Positions 48,423 to 55,735 of a stretch of DNA of 64,000 bases are shown one piece after another. The notes under the pieces are model-generated. The model searched no databases. It was not told the DNA's origin and saw nothing but the letters and a program-made list of their open reading frames with translations. Source of the DNA: Anniella stebbinsi. Taxonomy: Eukaryota; Chordata; Lepidosauria; Squamata; Anniellidae. Positions within the stretch are counted from its first letter, which is position 1, and every line of letters begins with the position of its first letter. Where the stretch lies: assembly GCA_029215795.1 (NCBI GenBank), contig JARDYH010000003.1:14583001-14647000 (forward strand), given 5' to 3'. Both the position numbers and the translations under genes were made by a program.

Positions 48423-51254
48423 TCACTGACAGATGGAAGACAGGACCGCTCGGCCGAACGAAGCGTCTCTTGCCGCTCTAACGTCCAGCCTGTAGTGCTT
48501 CACAAAGGTTGATGCACTCGACCATGTCGCTGCCCTGCAAATGTCCGGAACTGATGAACCATGGATCAGGGCCGACGATGTCGCTTGTCCCCTTGTTGAG
48601 TGTGCTGTGAACGAGGTTGGGGGCTGTTTGCCAAGAACCTGATAGGCCAGGACAATAGTGTCCACAATCCAATGGGCCAGACATTGGGAGGAAACCGCCA
48701 ATCCCTTAGTCTTCCCACCGTAACAAATAAACAGCTTATCCGATTTACGGATAGGTTCTGTTCTCTTTATATAGAAAGCCAACGTACGCCGGACATCCAG
48801 CGCGTGCAAAGCTGTCGAAAGGGGATCTGTAGACGCCTTGAAAAAAGTTGGAAGAACTATATCTTGGTTAATGTGGAACATGGAAGAAAACTTAGGAACA
48901 AACGAGGGACCAGGACGTAACACAACCTTGTCCTGAAAAAACTGAGTATAAGGAGGCCCCACCATCAGCGCCGCTAGTTCTGAGGCGCGTCTAGCGGATG
49001 TTATAGCTACCAGGAATATGGCCTTAAATGTTAGCAATCGGAGATCTATCGTAGCTAACGGTTCAAACGGCTTTGTCGTCAACGCCGTTAAAACTACAGA
49101 TAAGCTCCATTGAGGGACGAGCTGTCGAACTGGCGGAAACATGTGGCGTAATCCCTTCATAAAAGTTTTAACCACCGGGTGTGTAAAAACCGTATAGCCA
49201 TCCATCTTAGCGTGTTGTCCTGAAATGGCCGCTAAGTAGACTTTGATAGAGGAGGGTTTCAATCCTCCTGCATGAAGGGAGTACAAAAAATCGATGATAC
49301 CCGACACGGGGCCATCTTGCGCTGGAAACCCGTTATCGTTTGCAAACTTCAAAAAGCGGTTCCATTTCCTAGTGTACGACGCTCTCGTAGATGATTTAAT
49401 AGAGGCTTCGAATATGGAACGTAGAGCTGGTGGCATATCTAGTGACTGCCATTTTGTTGTATCCGCCACGCTGTGAGGTGCAGCGACTGGAGGTCCGGGT
49501 GCAGGATAGCTCCTGCGTTCTTGGACAGCAGGTGCGGTATGTTGGGTAGACGCCACCATAGCTGCTGCGACAGACGATAGAGGGTGGTGAACCAGTGTTG
49601 TCTCGGCCACCAAGGGGTCACCAGGATCGCGTTCAAAGAGCATCTGCTGGCCTTGGCCACCGTTTTTGCAATCAGAGGAAAAGGGGGGAACATATATAGG
49701 AAGCCGTTGGACCAGTCCCACTGGAATGCATCTCCGAGAGATGCATGTCCAATCCCTGCCCGAGAACAATAGTCCTGGCAGACGGCATTTGCAGAAGTCG
49801 CAAACATGTCTATCGATGGCGTGCCCCACTTTGTAAACAGGCACTTCAGTACCTCTTGGGATAACTCCCACTCGTGGGTGTTGGTGAATTCCCGACTGAG
49901 TGAGTCTGCCCACGCATTGTCTGCTCCCGCAATGTGAAGCGCGGATAGACAGATGTCCCTGCGAAGAGCCCAATGCAGAATGTCCAGTGTCAAACGGAGA
50001 ATGCGACGAGATCTTGTCCCGCCTTCTTTGTTGATGTACCACACCACAGTGGTGTTGTCGGACAGGATGCGAACATGATGTCCCTGAAGGTGTGGTAAGA
50101 AGGCGTGCAGTGCTCGCTTGACGGCGAGGAATTCCAGGAGATTGATATGGAATCTGGACTCTGACCTTGACCATCTTCCTTGAATCTGCAGATCGCTGTA
50201 GTGCGCTCCCCACCCTTCCAAGGAAGCATCTGTAGTGACTGTCCGAGTTGGACCCTCGTGGTGAAACGGCATGCCGTGAGTCAGATGAGTTGCGGACGAC
50301 CACCAACGGAGAGAAGGGAGGACAGACGACGGAATGGTAAGTATGATTTTTCTCGGGTTTAGATGAGGACGGTAACGTTGGAGAAGCACCTGCTGTAGCG
50401 GGCGCATGTAGAGACGGGCCCAGCGGACAACGAATACCGCAGAGGCCATGAAGCCTAGCATGCGAAGCACAGTGAACGCTGTCGTGCGTGAGCTTTGTTG
50501 AAGACGCGAAGCGAGAGACACTATGGTTCGAGTGCGCTCGACTGGTAGATACGCTCGTCCCACCGTGGAGTCTAAAAGCACCCCTATAAAGTGAATCGTT
50601 TGAGTGGGATGAAAAATGGACTTTTCTTTGTTTATTTCTAGGCCCAAGCTGGCGAGACAAGAAGTGACAAGCCCGACGTCGGAGAGTGCTTGCGACCGGG
50701 TTGGAGAAACGATCAACCAATCGTCGAGGTAGGGATAGATCTCGACATTCTGTGATCTGAGATGGGCACACACCACGGCCATACACTTGGTAAAAACCCG
50801 TGGTGCAGTCCGGAGGCCAAAGGGAAGGACTGCAAACTGATATACCCTTTCCCCTATCATGAATCTCAGATATTTGCGATGAGTTGGGTGTATTGGAATA
50901 TGAAAATAGGCGTCTTTGAGATCCACCAAAGTGAACCATCGGTGTAGCTTGAGTAGTGGCAAGATCTGGGCTAACGTAATCATGCGGAATTTCTTTGGCC
51001 TTATAAACTTGTTTAAGTGTCTGAGGTCCATTATAGGACGAAGGCCGCCGTCTTTCTTTGGGACCGTGAAATAGCGCGAGTAAAAACCTGCTTTTAGTAG
51101 TCGCGATGGAACGCGAGCGATTGCCTTCTTCTGTAACAGGGTTGTTGTTTCCTGCAACAGTGTGGGAGACGGTGTAGTGGTCCTTACAGTGCCTAAAGAT
51201 GGGTAAGTTTGAAACTCTATGAGATAGCCCTCGGCAATTGTTGAGAGCACCCAC
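48423..51254 (-). CDS. DIRS tyrosine recombinase ORF (long overlap with RT ORF)
   Basis: 943-codon open frame. The recombinase proper spans about residues 606-935, starting at 49439 where the RT ORF stops. The SAM-like N-terminal part is DMPPALRSIFEASIKSSTRA onward. The catalytic set is Arg756 (ARRASEL), His885 and Arg888 (HSTR), Trp911, and nucleophile Tyr921 (FVKHYR). These are the residues a tyrosine recombinase needs to insert a circular DNA intermediate. The first 605 codons overlap the RT/RNase H ORF in another frame and show no domain I recognise. The true start is uncertain; the protein may be made by internal initiation, splicing or frameshifting. Confidence 0.9.
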   Translation of the reverse strand: MGALNNCRGLSHRVSNLPIFRHCKDHYTVSHTVAGNNNPVTEEGNRSRSIATTKSRFLLALFHGPKERRRPSSYNGPQTLKQVYKAKEIPHDYVSPDLATTQATPMVHFGGSQRRLFSYSNTPNSSQISEIHDRGKGISVCSPSLWPPDCTTGFYQVYGRGVCPSQITECRDLSLPRRLVDRFSNPVASTLRRRACHFLSRQLGPRNKQRKVHFSSHSNDSLYRGAFRLHGGTSVSTSRAHSNHSVSRFASSTKLTHDSVHCASHARLHGLCGIRCPLGPSLHAPATAGASPTLPSSSKPEKNHTYHSVVCPPFSPLVVVRNSSDSRHAVSPRGSNSDSHYRCFLGRVGSALQRSADSRKMVKVRVQIPYQSPGIPRRQASTARLLTTPSGTSCSHPVRQHHCGVVHQQRRRDKISSHSPFDTGHSALGSSQGHLSIRASHCGSRQCVGRLTQSGIHQHPRVGVIPRGTEVPVYKVGHAIDRHVCDFCKCRLPGLLFSGRDWTCISRRCIPVGLVQRLPIYVPPFSSDCKNGGQGQQMLFERDPGDPLVAETTLVHHPLSSVAAAMVASTQHTAPAVQERRSYPAPGPPVAAPHSVADTTKWQSLDMPPALRSIFEASIKSSTRASYTRKWNRFLKFANDNGFPAQDGPVSGIIDFLYSLHAGGLKPSSIKVYLAAISGQHAKMDGYTVFTHPVVKTFMKGLRHMFPPVRQLVPQWSLSVVLTALTTKPFEPLATIDLRLLTFKAIFLVAITSARRASELAALMVGPPYTQFFQDKVVLRPGPSFVPKFSSMFHINQDIVLPTFFKASTDPLSTALHALDVRRTLAFYIKRTEPIRKSDKLFICYGGKTKGLAVSSQCLAHWIVDTIVLAYQVLGKQPPTSFTAHSTRGQATSSALIHGSSVPDICRAATWSSASTFVKHYRLDVRAARDASFGRAVLSSICQ

Positions 51255-51538
51255 TTGTCTGTTGTTATGGATTGCCAGCGGTGCAGGAAGGGTTGGAGCC
51301 TGGTTGTGCGATGTTGTGGCAGAGTTATCGGAATGGAGTCAAAGACGCCGTTTTGACGGCTGATCCTGGCGACGTGCCTTGGTGTATCTGTTGCCAGGCT
51401 TTCGGGCTTGAAAAGAAGACTGCGGTTGCTGTGCTTGGAAGCGCTGTGTGCGCTCCTGTTGCCTTCGAGGTTGGTACTGGAAAGATCGGTACCACCGGCG
51501 TGAGCGAGACTGTTGTTGCACCTGTTGTGCGGGTGCAC
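49439..51538 (-). CDS. DIRS reverse transcriptase / RNase H ORF
   Basis: 699 uninterrupted codons. RT motifs: VPKKDGGLRPIMDLRHLN at about 159-176, catalytic Asp206 in LVDLKDAYFHIP, LPFGL at 238-242, and the YLDD box at 270-273. The RNase H domain follows with Asp437 (TTDAS), Glu469 (LLEF), Asp494 (SDN) and the Asp residues of GADNAWADSLSR (540, 545). A third domain at about 565-690 has DMFAT (577-581), DAF (603-605), FPPF (617-620) and ILVTPWWP (638-645). It resembles the methyltransferase-like domain that follows RNase H in DIRS elements; whether it is catalytic cannot be judged. All key catalytic residues are present. The protein should copy element RNA into DNA. Confidence 0.93.
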   Translation of the reverse strand: MHPHNRCNNSLAHAGGTDLSSTNLEGNRSAHSASKHSNRSLLFKPESLATDTPRHVARISRQNGVFDSIPITLPQHRTTRLQPFLHRWQSITTDKWVLSTIAEGYLIEFQTYPSLGTVRTTTPSPTLLQETTTLLQKKAIARVPSRLLKAGFYSRYFTVPKKDGGLRPIMDLRHLNKFIRPKKFRMITLAQILPLLKLHRWFTLVDLKDAYFHIPIHPTHRKYLRFMIGERVYQFAVLPFGLRTAPRVFTKCMAVVCAHLRSQNVEIYPYLDDWLIVSPTRSQALSDVGLVTSCLASLGLEINKEKSIFHPTQTIHFIGVLLDSTVGRAYLPVERTRTIVSLASRLQQSSRTTAFTVLRMLGFMASAVFVVRWARLYMRPLQQVLLQRYRPHLNPRKIILTIPSSVLPSLRWWSSATHLTHGMPFHHEGPTRTVTTDASLEGWGAHYSDLQIQGRWSRSESRFHINLLEFLAVKRALHAFLPHLQGHHVRILSDNTTVVWYINKEGGTRSRRILRLTLDILHWALRRDICLSALHIAGADNAWADSLSREFTNTHEWELSQEVLKCLFTKWGTPSIDMFATSANAVCQDYCSRAGIGHASLGDAFQWDWSNGFLYMFPPFPLIAKTVAKASRCSLNAILVTPWWPRQHWFTTLYRLSQQLWWRLPNIPHLLSKNAGAILHPDLQSLHLTAWRIQQNGSH

Positions 51539-53807
51539 TCATCTTACGCGCTGTCATTTTTGACTTATGGATGACATCCATAGTATTATCGGTCGACGAA
51601 TGAAACAGACCCTCACTGTCGAACGGGAGATCCTCGATCCGAGCCTTTGTTTCAGCTGGTAGGGTGGAGGATCGCAACCATGCATGCCGCCGTAGCGCAA
51701 TTGATCCTGCAAGGGCTTTTGCCGCGCAATCCGTCTGGTGGTTCGCCGTGGTTAGCTGTTGCCTAGATAGTCTTGTGGCCTCCGCCTGGAAAACCCTGGC
51801 CAGCTCGCGTTGGTCATCTGGGAGATAATCTGTTAGTGTGGAAATCTTCTCCCAGAGAAAGAGCTGGTACCTTGCCATGGTAGCCTGATAATTTGCTATT
51901 TTAAAACCCAACGTTGCTGAAGCATACACACGGCGACCAAACGTATCCAACTTCCTACCCTCCTTATCCACAGGAGTAGAATGGCTTTTTGTGGAGCGTC
52001 CCTGCGATGATTCCACTACAATGGAGTTCGGCCTAGGATGGCTACACAAGAACGGAGCCTCGACGTCCTTGACTTTATATAACGTTTCCAAACGTTTTGA
52101 AGTAGCCCCCACTGTTGCCGGATTCTCCCACGCACTCTTAAACGTTTTTAGGAACGTCGGTACCAATGGCAGGGTGAGTTGAGGTGCAGGCTCTGCGTAC
52201 ATCACGTCATAAATTTTATCGTTGAGGTCCTCCTGTGGCTGGTTGATGTCTAGACCAAGAGATTGTGCCATCCTTTGCATTTGGTCTGAAAAAGAACCTA
52301 ATTCTAACGATGGCGATGGTCTGTCACTAGAGCTAACCCCCTCAGGAGGAGAAGGGACTGACGGGGCCCGGGACCGTATAGATGACGCGTCGGACGGGTA
52401 GTCATCACCCGAGGTAGGAGAGATTGGTCTTGGCACAAGGGCCGTCGAGGTGTGGGCCGGTGTCGATGAAGGCTGTTGTCGTACCGTGGTGCCGTGCTGA
52501 TGCCCTCGCTGCGAGGACGATCGGCCGATTCTCTTCCCCGTGTAGGGATCGAACAGGTAGCGCGGAGCTCTGCGGTGACGGGACCTGCTCCTAGATCTAT
52601 CAGAGGCCGATTCCCAATGTCGGGATCGAGAGCGGGACTGGGATCTAGTCCGAGATCGAGACCGATATGTTGTTCTCGAAGCTCTCGAAATCGGGGATGC
52701 AACGACCCCAAGCGGTGAATGTTGCTGCACATCCTCCTCACTAGGCCCCACATCGACATCGCGATCTACAGAGATGTCCGACGGGAGAACCTCTACAAGC
52801 TCCACATCCGAGGAGCACACTTCCACATCCAAAGTTTGAAAAACTGGGCGTGGAGGCAACGACGAAGCACGCTGCGTAAGGGAAGCAGATTTCTGAGATA
52901 GGATTGGTGAGGACGCGGGACGGGCAGGTGTCGACGTCGAGTATTTCCTGTTCGACGCCGAGGGCTTGCTCGTCGGTATCGACGGCTCAGGACGACGTGG
53001 AGTCGACGCCGTCGATCTTCTACTCGACACCGATGCCGGCTTTCGTGGCTGGCTTCTCGAAATCGACGGTTGTCCCGACGTCGATGGTGCTGCCGATGTC
53101 GACGATCGCTTCGGTGCCGAAGACTCTGCTGCCGATGCCGAAGGTCGCTTTGGTGTCGACGCCGTCGTCGCTGCCGATGTCGAAGGGCGCCTTGCTGCCG
53201 AAGACGATGCTGCCGCTGCCGAAGATAGTTTCGGTGCCGATGTCGACGATCGCTTTGGTGCCGAAGAAGATTCCAACCCTGATGTCGACGGGCGCTTGAG
53301 AGCTGAAGAATGGTCTTCTCTCGTCTTAGGCTGCTTTGACGCCGAAGAGGGCTTCGGTACCGACGACAAATACTTTGATCTCTTATTTTTGCCAGACTTT
53401 TTGGCTGCCAAGGTAGACTTTTTGGGCGGCTTAGTTGGAAGTCGTGGCAAGGGTGCCTCTGCCGCGTCCCCACGCAGGGGAGAGCAGGGAGATGCCGGTT
53501 GAGAGCGACTTACAGGCGTCCGCCTACGCTCACCAGAAGGTGACCTGTCCGCCTCCGAGTCCACAGGCTGTGGAGAACGAGACTGATGGCGAGGCTGGTC
53601 TACCGCAGACAAGGCCTTGCTCCATAGCAGGCTACGTAGCCTGTCCGCCCGAATCCGCCTGGTTTGGCGGGAAAAAGCCATGCAATGGGGGCAAGAGTCT
53701 ACAACATGCCCTTCCCCCAAGCACACGAGGCACAAAGAGTGTCCATCCGTTAAGGTTAATTTTGCCCTACAACGGGAGCAATGTTTGAAAAGCGCCGCCT
53801 GCGCCAT
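51339..53807 (-). CDS. DIRS ORF1, Gag-like protein
   Basis: An open frame runs from 53882 (847 codons), but the first 25 codons cross a poly-A-like tract. The Met at 53807 (MAQAALFKHCSRC) is the more credible start and gives about 822 residues. The N-terminus has a Cys/His cluster that may bind metal: CxxC at residues 10 and 13, CxxC at 26 and 29, His34, and CxxC at 39 and 42. Then follows a long low-complexity Ser/Pro/Ala/Lys region with tandem KRSSTSA/KRPS-type units, an Arg-Ser dipeptide block, and a more globular C-terminal third (from DQMQRMAQSLGLDINQP). This layout is usual for Gag-like proteins of vertebrate DIRS elements, which are presumed to package the RNA. The end overlaps the RT ORF by 200 bp in another frame. 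Confidence 0.8.
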   Translation of the reverse strand: MAQAALFKHCSRCRAKLTLTDGHSLCLVCLGEGHVVDSCPHCMAFSRQTRRIRADRLRSLLWSKALSAVDQPRHQSRSPQPVDSEADRSPSGERRRTPVSRSQPASPCSPLRGDAAEAPLPRLPTKPPKKSTLAAKKSGKNKRSKYLSSVPKPSSASKQPKTREDHSSALKRPSTSGLESSSAPKRSSTSAPKLSSAAAASSSAARRPSTSAATTASTPKRPSASAAESSAPKRSSTSAAPSTSGQPSISRSQPRKPASVSSRRSTASTPRRPEPSIPTSKPSASNRKYSTSTPARPASSPILSQKSASLTQRASSLPPRPVFQTLDVEVCSSDVELVEVLPSDISVDRDVDVGPSEEDVQQHSPLGVVASPISRASRTTYRSRSRTRSQSRSRSRHWESASDRSRSRSRHRRAPRYLFDPYTGKRIGRSSSQRGHQHGTTVRQQPSSTPAHTSTALVPRPISPTSGDDYPSDASSIRSRAPSVPSPPEGVSSSDRPSPSLELGSFSDQMQRMAQSLGLDINQPQEDLNDKIYDVMYAEPAPQLTLPLVPTFLKTFKSAWENPATVGATSKRLETLYKVKDVEAPFLCSHPRPNSIVVESSQGRSTKSHSTPVDKEGRKLDTFGRRVYASATLGFKIANYQATMARYQLFLWEKISTLTDYLPDDQRELARVFQAEATRLSRQQLTTANHQTDCAAKALAGSIALRRHAWLRSSTLPAETKARIEDLPFDSEGLFHSSTDNTMDVIHKSKMTARKMSAPAQQVQQQSRSRRWYRSFQYQPRRQQERTQRFQAQQPQSSFQARKPGNRYTKARRQDQPSKRRL

Positions 53808-53997
53808 TAGTCCAACTATATCTATAACTGTATAAACTATTAACTGTTTTTTTTTTTTTTTTTTTAATATATCTAACAACAACTAACACTAACACTAAGC
53901 TAAATAGAGTAAACAAAAATTTTTCTTTCCTCAGAATGCTACGACGATAACGTCCGGAGAAGTCTCCCGCGAGGCGATCAGCTACGCGGTCGAAGAA

Positions 53998-54129
53998 GAA
54001 CTGAGGTAAGGCGGGACCCGGAGCATGCGCAATGGATGGTGGGGGAGGGGTTCCCGCCAAAAAGCACTAAGCTAGCTAGTGAAGTTTCCCGATTGGGGCT
54101 CGGCGCCGGCGCAGAGCCCATATGTGTGA
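53998..54129 (-). repeat. DIRS right inverted terminal repeat
   Basis: Reverse complement of 48043-48174. It lies at the 5' end relative to the element's ORFs, just upstream of the Gag-like frame, so promoter function is likely here but no core element is certain. The outer end (to 54152) continues with sequence found in the second half of the internal complementary region. Confidence 0.93.
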
Positions 54130-54465
54130 TGCACAGAGACCACGAAGAAGAACCTGCAGCTTCAGGCAGATGAACTGGGTAAATAGTGGTGTGACAGTGT
54201 ACACAATGGCAGAGCCAAAAACAAAATAGGAACAGAGGACAAACTGGGGAACAGGTATGCTGCCATGTAATATGGAGCAATGAGATCATCAGATGCTCTT
54301 TCTCATCACCTGTTGCCACCCAGGAGAATAACAGAATTTCCATATGCTGGGTAATCAGAAACTTTGTACTAGACCCCATGTTTTTCAGCCGTTTAGGTCT
54401 ACCTAGGCTAAGAAAAGTTTGCCATTCACGGCTTTGATTGCAGGAATATGGTAACAATGGCAAGA

Positions 54466-54790
54466 ATGTAAGAGAAACCCTGCTGGATCAGAGCAAAGGG
54501 CTATCTGTTCCAGCATTGTATCTCCATGGTGGGCAGCCAGAAGCCTATGGGAAGCCCACCAGCAGGATATGACCACAATTTAGCACTCTCCCGCTTGTGC
54601 TTCCCAGCAAGTATTATTTAGGTGCATACTAGCTCTGACACTAAGGATCATATATAGCCAGGATGACCAGTAGCCTTATCTCCATGGATTTGTCTAACCC
54701 CCTTTTAAAGCTATCTAAGTTGGCAGCCATCAAAACATCTTGTTGTAGTGAATTCCATAGTCTGACAACACAGTAAGAACAAATGTGTGA
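54466..54790 (+). mobile_element. Interspersed repeat A, copy 2
   Basis: Begins CCTGCTGGATCAGAGCAAAG and runs to CATAGTCTGACAACACAGTA. It shares GGAAGCCCAC, CCGCTTGTGCTTCCCAGCAA, AGTAGCCTTATCTCCATGGA and TTTGTCTAACCCCCTTTTAA with the copies at 3488-3735 and 60600-61010. Confidence 0.72.
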
Positions 54791-55130
54791 AGACACTCAT
54801 TCATTCAGGCTTCACTTAAGGGACCAATGAAAGTTTAACTTTAATAAATGGGGTGAGTGAGGGAATCAAATGCAACAAGAGACAATGAACAATGTCCGTC
54901 TTATCAATGCTTATGCGAATCACTCCTACTTTTGCTACAAGATCACACCATGATGTAATTTAGAATGTAGAAGAATCTACATAATGTCAATCTTGGCTAC
55001 ATGGGATACTTGACTTCAGCCTGATAATTTGTGGTCAATTGGCCAGTCAACTGGCAATATTTGAATGGTCAACTTCTCAGCAGCTCAACCCTGTTAAACC
55101 CTGTATTCACTGAGCAAAACAATTACTTAC

Positions 55131-55214
55131 TGTTCATTCACAACAAAAATGCAGTTGTCTTGTGATGGCTGCCCAGTGACTGGATGCTTGCAGGTCACTT
55201 TTCGTTCATTATGA
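55131..55214 (-). CDS. PLEKHA5: PLEKHA5 internal exon, second half of WW domain 2
   Basis: 84-bp exon encoding (N)HNERKVTCKHPVTGQPSQD followed by NCIFVVNEQ. It starts with the last base of an Asn codon and ends with the first two bases of a Gln codon. Acceptor CTCCACAG, donor GTAAGT. HNERKVTCKHPVTG is the last strand of a WW domain, with the terminal Pro of the fold in HPVTG. In PLEKHA5 the first half of this WW domain, ending in a YYIN-type strand, comes from the preceding exon. I could not find that exon between here and 64000, so it probably lies upstream of the window. Confidence 0.95.
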
Positions 55215-55637
55215 CTGTGGAGACACAAATAAGAGGAAATATGTAAGCACCTAATCCTTTTCTATACACAAGATTCAGAGGCAACATGTAGGTATATTTG
55301 TCAGGGTCTTAATTAGTGCATCTGTGCAGTTTCTCACAGTAACAGCAACTGATGATTCTTGAGGCAGGGTACTTTAAACTCCAGCATTCATCAATCCTTT
55401 TGAGCTTAGCATAGAACACTTGTGCTAAACATTCCTTCTCTATCCACATTAAGCCTGGATATACTGTTAAAGGTTTTTTTAAAAAACAACAACAACAACA
55501 CTGCAGGCTAATGTTTTAACCCATGGTTGAATATGACCACTAGTTGGTAATGGCTACCAATGCAATTATTTATGGTCTGCAGACTAGGCAACATGCAGAG
55601 AAATAAAGGGGATGTTGAAATGGGCACAAGAACTCAC
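55215..55637. other. Short PLEKHA5 intron between exon and candidate exon
   Basis: 423 bp, AT-rich, with a short ACAACAACAACA run near 55490. No repeat family recognised. Confidence 0.6.
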
Positions 55638-55735
55638 TTCTTATCCTGTTCTGCCACAGACTGATGCTCATATTCCATGAATACATCCCCTACACAGATT
55701 TGTGGTGCAGAAACCACTTCTTGTTGATATGCATA
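55638..55735 (-). CDS. Candidate alternative coding exon of PLEKHA5, 5' side
   Basis: 98-bp open segment flanked by a good acceptor (CTCTTGCAG) and donor (GTGAGT). In phase 0 it reads YAYQQEVVSAPQICVGDVFM then EYEHQSVAEQDK plus AA. The final AA plus the first T of exon 55214-55131 restore an Asn codon in the same phase that the usual WW2 exon would supply. The other two frames are closed. I do not recognise the peptide as part of any WW or PH domain. It would replace the first half of WW2, so it fits an alternative 5' isoform better than a cassette exon. It could also be a chance open stretch. Confidence 0.5.

Larger units (their letters stand above)
47991..54152 (-). mobile_element. Full-length DIRS-type tyrosine recombinase retrotransposon
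   Basis: A 6.16-kb element inserted in the PLEKHA5 intron in the sense direction. It has inverted terminal repeats (48043-48174 and 53998-54129, identical by eye over 132 bp), unique outer ends, and an internal complementary region (48283-48376) whose two halves match the two outer ends. It carries three long uninterrupted minus-strand ORFs: Gag-like, RT/RNase H, and tyrosine recombinase. This combination defines the DIRS order, which integrates by recombinase without target-site duplication; no duplication is evident at its ends. It is CpG-rich compared with the AT-rich intron, which suggests recent insertion. The three intact frames suggest it may be autonomous. Confidence 0.95.

Noticed and set aside
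49990..50229. Extra short frames inside the DIRS element on both strands
   Set aside because: They overlap the RT and recombinase ORFs and carry no conserved motif of their own.
52966..53502. 178-codon plus-strand open frame rich in Asp/Gly/Val
   Set aside because: Antisense shadow of the Ser-rich repeats of the DIRS Gag-like ORF.
47991..54152. Interpretation of the element as an endogenous retrovirus
   Set aside because: It has inverted rather than direct long terminal repeats, a tyrosine recombinase in place of an integrase, no protease or envelope, and an internal complementary region, all typical of DIRS.
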